IMG/VR virus record: IMGVR_UViG_3300023174_000058
Coordinates: 62,001 to 126,000 of that record
Length of the DNA stretch: 64,000 bases
Source: a virus
Direction: 5' to 3' (one strand)
Positions 34,201 through 43,300 of the stretch are shown here, in pieces. The first letter of the stretch is position 1, and each line of letters starts with the position of its first letter. The translations under genes and the position numbers were made by a program. The notes below the pieces were generated by a model that made no database searches, was not told the DNA's origin, and saw only the letters and a program-made list of their open reading frames with translations.

Positions 34201-34260
34201 TGTACGCCAAACAACAAAAAAGCCCTAATACAAGAAATAAACCAATATGATAAAATATAA
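28288..34260 (+). CDS. Giant virion-associated protein (1990 aa)
   Basis: The largest gene in the window. Residues about 460-610 form a long Lys/Glu/Gln coiled coil (repeated EELQRK, NRKELENIN, KQQEISDKL). Near 830-860 there is an Asn/Ser-rich linker. Residues about 1900-1930 contain a hydrophobic stretch (LGLSAFGMWPTLLGWSYL), a possible membrane segment. The rest is mixed alpha/beta with no family I recognise. Its place before gp25 suggests a hub, tape-measure-like or ejected protein; a cell-entry role for the hydrophobic segment is speculation. Confidence 0.75.
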   Translation: MDFLYPKLDKPTHIVKKGSINSIVYPSNDSFNNSISVPIAEDTKVVLIRNNIGFDCKWAQVKIIEGASQERILYVLNSELINTSSKVDYVPICTFENSIDEAVPEIDPNIKEVFVPYIDKKNGLFSVRIQTDYEKVLDSFVFDNLLQDVLFEGLSILFASRGIKSDNGYIQQLLNKFQSIAFINNDLDLTVNRDCEPLTFTVSTPLNFFNEQELTKQESLIGEATKVVEFNNINYNSLIRRLTSILSSIREDVEKLLYPNNFIENFVIDFELSAIKEFDLQFKEYTSLQNYSVNDLSLFTDYMFGFDDNLNIAYIKFKNANGQKVLNQAELSYFKLKPSLNSKRIFNYFLNLDQMSADAASLDVKEFIFKYVKYPDPKIIKDTIIINGKALPEEKAEQFKKDQALSNEQCINLSDVSSISKSTLNIISYTDPLYHIFVKKDVDNLEDYNTYKSFINEGKSVQDALKSLKDSQSKQKSEVQKLLEKKNKEELQRKADDNIKKAKQESDALSLENLKNRKELENINNILNPNEDVEVESELKQKLLDKKFELEQKQQEISDKLKIAKSNNTELERQKNLIQSTPADKLVDITNPEEVLGTTQEQIDGLSAAFNKIKIKEELKETLNISAPVNFMYSNAAGQIVYDDSNKLSISTVLYILNRINVNEVLFKKLLCTLKGTDPNSPEIASILSQLPVQILNYFNYLQANSTLNGTAYIRALEAGAVPDIKLYCSQSNGLIYFVKGLRQVLTNVEKAEAIILNILPNLGKLPKPTTNPYEVFVKNLIQNSIRIIASVLLDVVKELLQTSCEDPILDLNNNNFSDPFNTHYPAQSFGGSSTNSGNNNNNPNILNDNRKTVLENVYQNELEFGFDREYTVDLIGRLLNDINCILTPLESVNLLRGEPTELVKTLIKNIIRTKYSAPPNDLTFLLSDDEKLKLLFKQLGLTVDPGYIETTNEIVTNYLEQSNVCDEPTLKARTDLLKGKLPKELGTLDRRLQTRTQTAKKLFERIKNGETVIEVSPLCPDLTNDDVEAAKDKILNNYVNFVNSSFANILTNFTQEAKQLPEVYKDKRILLRKEGENPFDSIEYYLYNSELGLNLIGQGVGDSVYIDRINENTTSYSYRYGVKGLKDQIKDLAKILIPRNENVSLTFCPEKEFKLSDDFQTVLDSGNILVEFAGASGDFQFDDRGDGSGDLGEYYDGSDRSKLPDAEYIKQKEYIITISLNKDPDPLGILDYDEVSIKFIYNDTDNSLLRVLSSVNYEEGEISKDFISDNVLDAIDAVTDNVPNDEIYYLDEQPADILQNPYTIKKTVDEEIKAGKLVNINDSDDIYILSKSVFDKIQDIRVKQLLQKIFEEKFKKEIEKINNFKELKRQSENLEKLFESKTFVNKNDGYFKKEINAATGKFDSITNLPVVSTKNYVSWEDITINNNFEYKFDKSFYENNAKLTIDNVRKHVLNNSVNYFKTKFDYSDFTGRLKDGKWEFIDSKKIEEQINNPLYNIVYNPQTNTTGEKYNLYSLLDFPIDERYRKCNLYPHYLNLQYILQKAKLVKQGELCNLENYAADDILKIALVELTFRTHVTDLLVKSIPYLSCLSKNNLLNMHKRQTYVDVIREFFIKELEIFSPLNEDGTTKDKYYKYFSKITKEVYQKYASSTPPELNKEFVDNFSINEEVDYFIKKEINRFIKYSLEKGIFSPNSNENDYFNVAKKFAFFEGGGFGIQKQPDDPFGKFLNDLWIFEFESYLGYFIMSNTVDANKRTIFYSTKSELANMFFGNIGGLTVIDEADTNVGQNSLKSQEDVIKFLQNLAYSPSPAAMVLLKPEYSKYVKKYLTLVLQTTRDTLASVAQATDLNISTTRKISQISAFIATTTFAFLDDESKVKAIVGDPTLRVKRISDGKAPIEDLAVSLGLSAFGMWPTLLGWSYLTVDTIQESIYLASAQKEVEQLRNSIKTEQPIDPCAITPKQQDEIANNTKCTPNNKKALIQEINQYDKI

Positions 34261-34273
34261 TTTTATTTTATAT

Positions 34274-34284
34274 CTAATTATAAA
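34274..34284 (+). promoter_or_regulatory. Putative late promoter motif
   Basis: CTAATTATAAA lies 16 bases before the gp25-like ATG at 34290, in a 29-bp gap with no Shine-Dalgarno, suggesting a leaderless or very short-leader transcript. Part of the recurring CTAWWTATW set of the virion block. Confidence 0.45.
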
Positions 34285-34289
34285 TTGAT

Positions 34290-34709
34290 ATGAGCAAAAT
34301 AAAATATGCGCCTAAATTACCATTAGAATTAGATTCTGATAATAATTTTATAAAAATTGATGATATTTTACAAAATACACGACAAAAATTAAAAATGTTG
34401 GTGATGACCAATCCCGGCGAAAAATTAATGGACCCGGAATTTGGAGTTGGAATAAGGAATTATCTATTTGAACCAGAAAACGGATTAGTTAATTACACTT
34501 ATTTTAATGGAAACATTTCAAGTATACAGATACAAGATTTTCAATCAACAATAAAGCAATCAATAAATGCACAAGTGGCGAAATATGCAAACGATATAAC
34601 AATATATGATGTAAAAGCCACTCTAGAAGAACAAACTCTATATTTAGAAATAGATTATAATTATAAAGGATTCCTACAAGATACATTGGAATTAAATATT
34701 ACAGTGTAA
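34290..34709 (+). CDS. gp25-like baseplate wedge protein
   Basis: 139 residues, the usual size of the GPW/gp25 family. The conserved stretch LVMTNPGEKLMDPEFGVGI followed by RNYLFEP is diagnostic. gp25 sits in the baseplate wedge at the start of the sheath and controls contraction. It is followed directly by gp6, as in many contractile tails. Confidence 0.93.
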   Translation: MSKIKYAPKLPLELDSDNNFIKIDDILQNTRQKLKMLVMTNPGEKLMDPEFGVGIRNYLFEPENGLVNYTYFNGNISSIQIQDFQSTIKQSINAQVAKYANDITIYDVKATLEEQTLYLEIDYNYKGFLQDTLELNITV

Positions 34710-34720
34710 GAGACAAACAA

Positions 34721-36517
34721 ATGAACAAATCTTTTAAAGTAAATTATTTAGCAAAAGATTTTCAAACAATCAAGAATGATTTGAAAGATTACGCAAAAAG
34801 ATATTATACAAATGAGTTTGCTGATCTTTCAGAAGCTAGCATAAATTCATTTATGATAGACATGGCTGCTTATGTTGGCGATGTTTTATCTTATTATACT
34901 GATTATCAAGCTAACGAATCGTTTCTTGCAACTGCTATTGAAACACAAAATGTATTAAAGTTAGCAAAATCAATGGGCTATAAACAGGTTTCTGCAACTA
35001 CAACGGCTGGTAAAGTTGCAATGTATATGCTTATCCCATCAGATGGATACAATAATCCAGACTATTCAAGTGTTCCAATTATTCGTAAAGGATCGACACT
35101 AAAAACAATAGATAGCACAAGAATTTATTTAATAAACGAAGATGTTATTATAAACGAAAATTTTATTGGTACAAATTATGTTGTAGCCAGAACAAACGAT
35201 GTCGGCAACCCAACTTATTATGCAATTAAGTTTTATGTTCCAGTTATTTCCGGCGAGATAACAGAAAAAAATATACAAGTTGGTAACTTTATAAAATTTA
35301 ATAGAATTTATTTAAATGACGTAAACGCCGTTGAAATTATATCTATTGTAGATAGTGATGGCAATGAATATTATGAAGTACCAAACCTTTCACAAAACAT
35401 AATTTATAAATCTGTTTTAAATAAAGATACTACTGATTTATCGGTACGTTATGCTTTAAAACCAATTTCTGCTCAAAGAAGATTTGTATTTGAATTAGAT
35501 AATTTAAACCCATCGATGGTGTTTGGTGGCAAGCAATATAAACCAGATGAAGACTTAACTGTTGATCCTGTCGCAGAACCAAGCAAATTTATATTAAACA
35601 GATACAACAACGATTACCTACAGGATGCTTATTTTGACCCAAATAAATTATTAAATGGTGATTCTTATGGAATAGGCCCTGAAAATACTACTTTAACTGT
35701 GACTTATAGAAAAAATCTAAATCAAATAAATACTGCCAACACTGGTGAAATTACAGTTATTGATAATTTATCATATGAATTTACAAAATCTGTTGCAAGC
35801 GATATTGTAAATACAATTATTAGCAGCGTACAGGTTATAAATGAAGAGCCAATAGTTGGAGAAAACCTACAACTAACAGTTGATGAAGTTAAAGATCTGG
35901 CTGGTATTATCTATCAATCACAAAATAGAGCCGTTACAGCGAAAGACTACGAAGCGCTTACTTATATGATGCCAGCAAAATATGGTACAATCAAAAGAGT
36001 AAAAGCAGAACGTGATCCAAAAAGCTTAAAAAACAATATAAATCTCTACCTTGTGTGCTCTGACATCAACGGGTTACTTTCAGCCCCAAATACGCAAATA
36101 AAAGAAAATTTAAAAGTTTGGCTATCTGGTTACAAAATGATAACAGATACTGTTGATATCATTGATGCTAAAATTATTAATTTTGGAATCGATTATACAA
36201 TTTTAGTTGATCCAAACTTCAATAAATTGGATGTATATAATTTAGTTCAAAAACAATTACAATTTGTGTTTTCTTCAAAGCCACAGATTGGAGAATCTTT
36301 TAATAAATTAGATATTTATAGAGAAATTCAAAAAATTGAAGGCGTTTTAGATATAAAAGATATAAATATACGTAATATTACAGATTCTGGGTATTCACAA
36401 ACCACTTTTAATATAGAAGAAAATACAACTGAAGATGGCAATGTTATTTTAATGCCACGAAATGCTATATACGAAGTAAGATTTCCTACAATTGACATAG
36501 CAGGGAAAGCTATTTAA
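34721..36517 (+). CDS. gp6-like baseplate wedge protein (Baseplate_J)
   Basis: 598 residues. The N-terminus (YLAKDFQTIKNDLKDYA, then MIDMAAYVGDVLSYYTDYQ and NESFLATA) matches T4 gp6, and the C-terminal half (AVTAKDYEALTYMMPAKYG, IKRVKAERDP) matches Baseplate_J. gp6 dimers link the wedges into the ring that holds the fibres and transmits the contraction signal. The stop overlaps the next start as TAATG. Confidence 0.92.
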   Translation: MNKSFKVNYLAKDFQTIKNDLKDYAKRYYTNEFADLSEASINSFMIDMAAYVGDVLSYYTDYQANESFLATAIETQNVLKLAKSMGYKQVSATTTAGKVAMYMLIPSDGYNNPDYSSVPIIRKGSTLKTIDSTRIYLINEDVIINENFIGTNYVVARTNDVGNPTYYAIKFYVPVISGEITEKNIQVGNFIKFNRIYLNDVNAVEIISIVDSDGNEYYEVPNLSQNIIYKSVLNKDTTDLSVRYALKPISAQRRFVFELDNLNPSMVFGGKQYKPDEDLTVDPVAEPSKFILNRYNNDYLQDAYFDPNKLLNGDSYGIGPENTTLTVTYRKNLNQINTANTGEITVIDNLSYEFTKSVASDIVNTIISSVQVINEEPIVGENLQLTVDEVKDLAGIIYQSQNRAVTAKDYEALTYMMPAKYGTIKRVKAERDPKSLKNNINLYLVCSDINGLLSAPNTQIKENLKVWLSGYKMITDTVDIIDAKIINFGIDYTILVDPNFNKLDVYNLVQKQLQFVFSSKPQIGESFNKLDIYREIQKIEGVLDIKDINIRNITDSGYSQTTFNIEENTTEDGNVILMPRNAIYEVRFPTIDIAGKAI

Positions 36518-37926
36518 TGCCAATTACAAAATATACTGCTTCGGCAGACACAACAATAGTTAATGCTTATTATCCTGATAGTTTAAATAGGGCTATATAT
36601 GCAAACTTAGGAGCAGCCGACTCTTTAGAGGTATTTTCTATTTATATTTCTGGCACTGAAACACAAAAAGCAAGAACTCTTGTTCAATTCCCAATTAGTG
36701 CCATATCATCAAGTAGAGTAGCCGGTTCAATACCAAGTTCAGGTAGTGTTAATTTTTATCTAAAGTTATTTAACGTAGAGCATCCTGAGACTTTACCTAA
36801 AAAATATTATGTTTCAGTAGATCCAATAACTGGTTCTTGGGATGAAGGATTCGGTTTAGATCTTGAAAACTATAGCGACAAAGGTCAAAGCGGCTCTATT
36901 GGCTATGGCTCCAACTGGAAATATAGATCGACAACTAATTCACCATATGTATGGGCAAGCGAAGGCGGTGATGTTGTTTCTGGCTATAACAAAACCTTTT
37001 ATTTTGATGAAGGTACCGAAGATTTAGACGTAAACATAACAGATATTGTTGAAGCTCAAATAAACGGCGTAATACCAAACAATGGCTTTATGATTAAACT
37101 ATCTGGTGCATATGAGGATGGTACAAACGCTACAACATATTATACAAAAAGATTCTCAGCAAGAAGCTCAGAATACTTTTATAAAGTACCAGTCATTGAA
37201 GCACGCTGGGAATCTGTTATAAAAGATGATAGAAATAACTTTTACTATGCAACGCCAAACTTAAGTTCAACCGATAATAATCAAAGCGTATATTTTTATA
37301 ATAAAGTTAATGGTATTTTAAAAGATATCCCAAGCTCAGTTGTTCCATTGGTTAATGTATATAATGAATCAGGAAATTTATTAACCGGTTCCATACAGTC
37401 GGTAAAAGTCTCAACTGGTACTTACAAAGCAACGATAAACATTACTGGGAGCTCAGAAGAATTACTACAAGATGTATGGTTTTCCGGTAGTAATGCGTAT
37501 TTTACGGGTTCTATTGATGCTAAGATTAGACAATTTGATGATTCAGCGATCCAGCCAGAATATATATTTGCTGTTACCAATTTAAAAAGCGTATATAGCT
37601 CTGAAGAAAAGCCAGCGATAAGAATCTTTGGAAGACAAAGAGATTGGTCGCCTAATATATATAAAGTTGCCTCTAAAGAAATTAATACCTTAACTTTTAA
37701 TAATTTATATTATAAAATAATAAGAATAGTTGATAACTCCACAATTATTGATTATGGCATTGAGCCAATTGCTTACACCTTATGTTCTTATGATAAAAAT
37801 GGTAATTATTTCGAGTTAGATATGTCAATGTTAGAACCGGGATACGCATACGGTATTAAGCTAATGTTATTAAATGGCGAGTTAAAGACAGAATTTAAAG
37901 ATATATTTAGATTTAAGGTTCAATAA
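36517..37926 (+). CDS. Baseplate/tail structural protein, DNRLRE-like beta-sandwich
   Basis: 469 residues, TAATG-coupled on both sides. The N-terminal region (SADTTIVNAYYPDSLNRAIYANLG, shortened here, then RTLVQFPIS and later TGSWDEG) follows the DNRLRE-type pattern of beta-sandwich surface modules. The remainder is strand-rich. In this position it is probably a wedge or fibre-attachment protein. The family assignment is tentative. Confidence 0.6.
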   Translation: MPITKYTASADTTIVNAYYPDSLNRAIYANLGAADSLEVFSIYISGTETQKARTLVQFPISAISSSRVAGSIPSSGSVNFYLKLFNVEHPETLPKKYYVSVDPITGSWDEGFGLDLENYSDKGQSGSIGYGSNWKYRSTTNSPYVWASEGGDVVSGYNKTFYFDEGTEDLDVNITDIVEAQINGVIPNNGFMIKLSGAYEDGTNATTYYTKRFSARSSEYFYKVPVIEARWESVIKDDRNNFYYATPNLSSTDNNQSVYFYNKVNGILKDIPSSVVPLVNVYNESGNLLTGSIQSVKVSTGTYKATINITGSSEELLQDVWFSGSNAYFTGSIDAKIRQFDDSAIQPEYIFAVTNLKSVYSSEEKPAIRIFGRQRDWSPNIYKVASKEINTLTFNNLYYKIIRIVDNSTIIDYGIEPIAYTLCSYDKNGNYFELDMSMLEPGYAYGIKLMLLNGELKTEFKDIFRFKVQ

Positions 37927-40340
37927 TGGCAAGCACAATAGATATTTTTAATTCCGCTAAGATAGATCAGGCTAAATTAACTGGTAGCCAAGGTTTTTAT
38001 AATAATATAGGTGAAATAACTGAATCAGCCAAACTGCAAGACAAATTTATTTCTAACGTAGACTACTCTGATCCGGCTAATTTTGCTAGATTTGGCTCCG
38101 CTGAAGAATATTATAAAAATGCAATTACATATATTGCGACAGATTATCCATACGATTCATCTTTTTATGAAAAAACAAAGTGGATAAACAATTTAAATGA
38201 ATTAGAATACTATATTTTTAAAGAAGAATTCCCTAAATATAAAGGTTACGTTGAACTAAGCTCATCTCAATATATTGGAACATTTTCTCCATCAAGAGAC
38301 ATCCCAGATACTGACACAAAAAGCATTTATGTTAACGGAGAAAGATACTTTGTTAACGAATCATTAAACTTTAGTGATGGCTTTACGTTTGAAAGCTGGT
38401 TGAAATTTGATAACGTAACAAACACTCCAAACATTCTAACAATTAATACTGTTGTTTCTGGCGGTTCTGGCATTAATAACGTTGTTTTGCTTAAAGTATT
38501 TGCTAGCGCCAGTAATCTTTATGTTTCCGGTAACATTTCTCAGACTAATTTTTCATATAATTTACAAAATGGCAGCTGGAATCATTATGCAATTTCATTT
38601 AATGCAAACAGTTGTTCATTATATGTAGATGGGGAACGCACACAGCAAATACAAACAGACACTTTATTAAATACTGGTAGTTCCTATGTTTTTTATAGAG
38701 CTGGTTTAGTCCCTACAACTCAAACTTCAAGCTATTCCTCACTTGGGACATACATAACTTCCTCAGTATTTACTTTAGGAAGTGGGTCATTGTTATCATT
38801 AGATGAAACAAGATTCTGGAATAAGGAAAGAACTCTTGAAAACGTAGGCCGTTACTGGTTTACGGCTGTTGATGGAAATGATTTTTCGGATCCAAATACA
38901 AGTAATCTTATCCTTTATTATAAATACAATGAAGGCTGGGATGATGTAAATGGAAGCATTTGCTTAGATTATTCCGGTTTTAAGAAAGATGCAATCATTT
39001 ATAATTATAATTTATACGATTGTAGAAAAAGCGGATCAGCAATAGATGATTCTGGTTTGATTGAAGATTTAGAGCCTTCAAGTATTATCTATGCGCCTGC
39101 TATAAGTTATTCAACAGCATCACTAGAAGCGTTTTATGATCAAAAAGTACAATCTGGTACTGATTATGATGAGTTAAATGGCAACGCTTTATATAAAAAG
39201 TTTCCATCTTGGATACTTGAAGAAGAACAATTAAACGAGACAAAGCACTTAAAGCAAGTTATACAGATAGTTTCTTCATATTTTGATGATTTATACAATA
39301 AAATATCAGAAATATCTAACTATAAGCATCAGCAAATAACAACAGATGTTAATAAGCTGTATCCATTTTATGATAAAATATTAACTTCAACTGGATTTGA
39401 TGTAACGGAACTATTTAACAACTTAGATATTATTGAAAAGATCTCATCAAGATCGGAAAATAATATTTTTGATCAAGATATTCAAAAGATAAAAAATAGT
39501 ATATTCCAAAATATATATAACAATTTATCCTTCATACTAAAGTCAAAAGGAACTGAGAAATCTATTAAAAGTTTTCTTAGAAGTTATGGCATAAATGAAA
39601 ACTTGGTTCGTGTTAATCTTTATGCCGATAAATCAAATTACGTTATTAACGATAAATACGTTGAAACAACAGTAAAAAAGAAAACAATAACTCTTACAGA
39701 TAACAAGAATATATTTTTATCTGGTACTGCCGTTGACGCACCAGTAAGCGGCAACTATTTAACGCTTGAAACTTCTGTTATATTTCCAAAAATACTTTTG
39801 TCAAATGCCCCAGCAACAGCATCCATACTTGGGTACTATATTGCCAACAATTCAACAACATTTGCTACAAGTAGTACAAAGCATAGAGCGCTTATAACAG
39901 CAGAAACAGATCAATATGGATCTACTATTTGTTTTTATACAGGTTCAAATGGTACTTCGAATTTTAATTTAGTTGCCTCATCGTCAAAGATTCCAAATTT
40001 ATATGATGATACTGTATGGAATTTCGCTATAGGGCAAAGACCAGACGTTGACACTACGCTTGGAGTGCCTAGCTACCCGTATAAAATAGATTTTAGAGCA
40101 GTTAATACTCAAAAAGAGAACACTCCGATCATAACAGCGTCAGTTGGCTCAATATATGCTAGCGGGTTTCTTTCTGACTACGCCAGATATTTTATTGGAG
40201 CTTTTAATCAAGAAATGACAGGTTCCACGATATATAATTCAAATGCCAAATATTTATATTGTAATTATTGGACAAAGTATTTGAGCGACGATGAACTTAT
40301 TGCGCACAACAAGGACATATTAAGCTATGGCGTTGAATAG
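37926..40340 (+). CDS. Tail structural protein with LamG-like domain
   Basis: 804 residues. A concanavalin/LamG-like domain at about 130-310 contains FTFESWLKFDN, GSWNHYAISFN and CSLYVDGERTQ, the usual strand pattern of a carbohydrate- or protein-binding jelly roll. A helical part follows (about 420-560), with further strands toward the C-terminus. It could contact the cell surface. It overlaps the next gene by 14 bp. Confidence 0.68.
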   Translation: MASTIDIFNSAKIDQAKLTGSQGFYNNIGEITESAKLQDKFISNVDYSDPANFARFGSAEEYYKNAITYIATDYPYDSSFYEKTKWINNLNELEYYIFKEEFPKYKGYVELSSSQYIGTFSPSRDIPDTDTKSIYVNGERYFVNESLNFSDGFTFESWLKFDNVTNTPNILTINTVVSGGSGINNVVLLKVFASASNLYVSGNISQTNFSYNLQNGSWNHYAISFNANSCSLYVDGERTQQIQTDTLLNTGSSYVFYRAGLVPTTQTSSYSSLGTYITSSVFTLGSGSLLSLDETRFWNKERTLENVGRYWFTAVDGNDFSDPNTSNLILYYKYNEGWDDVNGSICLDYSGFKKDAIIYNYNLYDCRKSGSAIDDSGLIEDLEPSSIIYAPAISYSTASLEAFYDQKVQSGTDYDELNGNALYKKFPSWILEEEQLNETKHLKQVIQIVSSYFDDLYNKISEISNYKHQQITTDVNKLYPFYDKILTSTGFDVTELFNNLDIIEKISSRSENNIFDQDIQKIKNSIFQNIYNNLSFILKSKGTEKSIKSFLRSYGINENLVRVNLYADKSNYVINDKYVETTVKKKTITLTDNKNIFLSGTAVDAPVSGNYLTLETSVIFPKILLSNAPATASILGYYIANNSTTFATSSTKHRALITAETDQYGSTICFYTGSNGTSNFNLVASSSKIPNLYDDTVWNFAIGQRPDVDTTLGVPSYPYKIDFRAVNTQKENTPIITASVGSIYASGFLSDYARYFIGAFNQEMTGSTIYNSNAKYLYCNYWTKYLSDDELIAHNKDILSYGVE

Positions 40341-43300
40341 TGACTTATTAGTATCATGGAATTTTGAGACTGTTACCGGATCAAATAGTAGTGGTCAATT
40401 TGAAGTTGCTGACGTGTCAACCACATATAGTGGTATAGGTACCGGCTTCGACGCCAATTCGCAAAATTTTATATTAAAAGAAGATATATTAACTGGTAAA
40501 AAACAACATTTTGAAACTCTTGAGGGATCTGACACAATACAGATTGTGGACTTTGATGACGAAAGAACCTCACAAATAAATAAACCAAGCTCAGTTAGAC
40601 TAGCGATTGAAAACAGCATGTATCAAATCGTTTCTGACGAGATGATGAACCTTTTTACCACAGTAAATTCGTATGCTTTCAAGTTTTCTGTACCAGATAA
40701 CAAATATCAACCAGAATACGATAAGCTTATTGAATTAAGAAAAGGCTTTTTTGAAAACATAGATGGCAAACCAGATTTAGAAAGATATATTGAATTTTAT
40801 AAATGGATCGATTCCTCACTAGGTGCGCTATTAGACCAATTAAAACCAGAAAATTCATCAGATATATCTGGATTAAAGGTAACTGTCGAAAGCCATATTT
40901 TAGAAAGAAACAAATATCAGCATCAATTACCTGTTACTATCGAGCCAAATAAAATTTTTTCTTCTGGAATTCAAGTAATAAAATCAAATGCTACAACTAG
41001 CTCAAATAAACAGGATTATTTAACTACTTCTGCCGATAATATTGCGGTTGATAATGATAAAGTTATCTCTGTTGGAAATATTTTAAACAAAAACTACTCC
41101 AGTAATACAGAAATTATTCAAACTGCTGGTAAGATTCATAATAATCGTGGTACAAAAGAAAATAAAACGGTTATACAAACAAAATTTAGCGCTGGTGACG
41201 GTCTTTCTGAGCAATTTAGAGATTCTTCGGAAGAATTTTCAGTATACAACGATACAAATCAACGCGCATTAAACCTTAGAACTGAATTTAATTTGTCCCA
41301 ATCGCAAGATAGAAGAATAGACCAAGGTACAAGCTCTAATGTTGATTTTGAAGATAATGCGTTTGTGCAGAGAAACGTACCTTATGCTGCTAGAAATTAT
41401 GCTCATACTGAATCAATAGATTATACAAGCATACCAAGCGAAGATATTTTACAACTAAGATATAATAATAGACTTATTTATGATCTAACAAACGGCAAAG
41501 AAGTAATAGAGCCTCCAATTCGATTTGCTGTATCAGCAAAACATAAAGTTAGAATGGTTGGTGCGTTTGAAGATATGGATATTGAATCTCCATATTATTC
41601 AAAGATTGATACTTTTACACCAAGAACACTAAACGCAACTGGTACTTCTGTTTATTTTGATAGAAGTGAGTTTGGTAGATTAGACGACGCTGATACATTT
41701 TATAAAAAAATTGATGGAGCTTCTACAAGCTCTATTGATATTAAACGTGTGGAAATTTTAGATAACATATTTCCACGTAAAGATATGATGGGACGCGCAG
41801 TAATACGTACTAAGTCAGACTATGAAGAAGAAAAAGGTACGTTTAGCAGCACAGAATTAACTTGGTCACAAAATAGCTATAATAATAACAGTGCAGATAT
41901 TAGAAGTTTTTGGAGAGATAATTATGAAGATCGAAAACGTACAAGAGGAGCAGATAACCCTACAAGTTACACTGGTTCAATAAATGCTCTTGGAAGTTAT
42001 AATTTGTCTGAAAGTAATTCATATCAACTTTCAAATCCCTCTAACTATTTGGTATTAACAGGTTCTAACTACTCTGGGACTTGCAATTTTACCACAAACA
42101 TATTTAATAATTATTATGATTTATTATCGACAGTAGAAGCAAGTAGTTCTGTGTCCGACAGGGCTGATCCTAGGATTTATATTGATTTAAGGTCTTCTGG
42201 GATTGGTGATATTTCTGCTTATTCACATGGGGAATTGAGCAAGTTTATAGTCTCTTCTTCTCTTGTCCCAAGAGCAAAACCAACTTTTATATTTAATAAC
42301 TTTCCAAGTTATATCTCTGATCGATATTACTATCCCGGCAGTTTTATATTTTCTGCGGGATACTACCCATCGGCTTCATTTGGATTTAATTTATCTTATC
42401 AAACAGGTTTAGACAGTAGAATAAAACCTTTTTATGATTCTTATAAATTATATTTTGAAAATATAAAGGGAAAATCTCATAATAGTTCCATAATCCCTGA
42501 ATTTCAAGTTTCAAATTTTGATAAACTGCTTTCACAAGATTTTAACGACCCATATGATAATGGAGAATATCTAAAAATACTAGGTAGAGAAAATACAGAT
42601 CAATATTATTCAAATATTTCCGATGCTCTTAATATAGACTTTAACAAATTTTTTGATAAAGACTCAAATAAGATAAAATTTAAATTTAATGGTATAAAAA
42701 AACTATTACCATATAATGGTTTTTATCCACAACAAGCATCTGCAAAGATTGTAAATTTATTTTCTTCTTCTTATTTTTCAGGCTCATCATTAGGAGAAGC
42801 ACAAAAGCAAACACTATTACAACCACTATTCGCCCCCGGTGTATTGTTCAACACAATAAAGGCCGGTATAGCAATGGATTATCCTGTTTGTATAACTTCA
42901 AGCTTAATTACAACAGCTAGTATTTATACCAACGTTTATAATAATACAAATACAGCTTCTTGCGATGAAAATATTAGAGTAATAAAGTCTGGTTCTATTA
43001 CAGATAGAGCGGCTTTTGAATCGTTGCTAGACCCAAAGAAATTTTATTTTGACTTATTTAGCGATTCGGATAAAAGACTTATTTATTTAGATCCGACTCA
43101 CTATAGCGATATTTTTACATATAATTCAGCTTCAAACGCTATTATTCCTTCGGCTTCTTATGCGGATATACAAGATTCATTTATAAACAATAAAGATGAT
43201 CAGTATAAAGCATATATAAACAACTTTTTATCAGAAATTCCAAATTTTTTCTTAAAAAATAACAATCTAACCTACTTCATATCACGCCCAGAAAGTGAAT

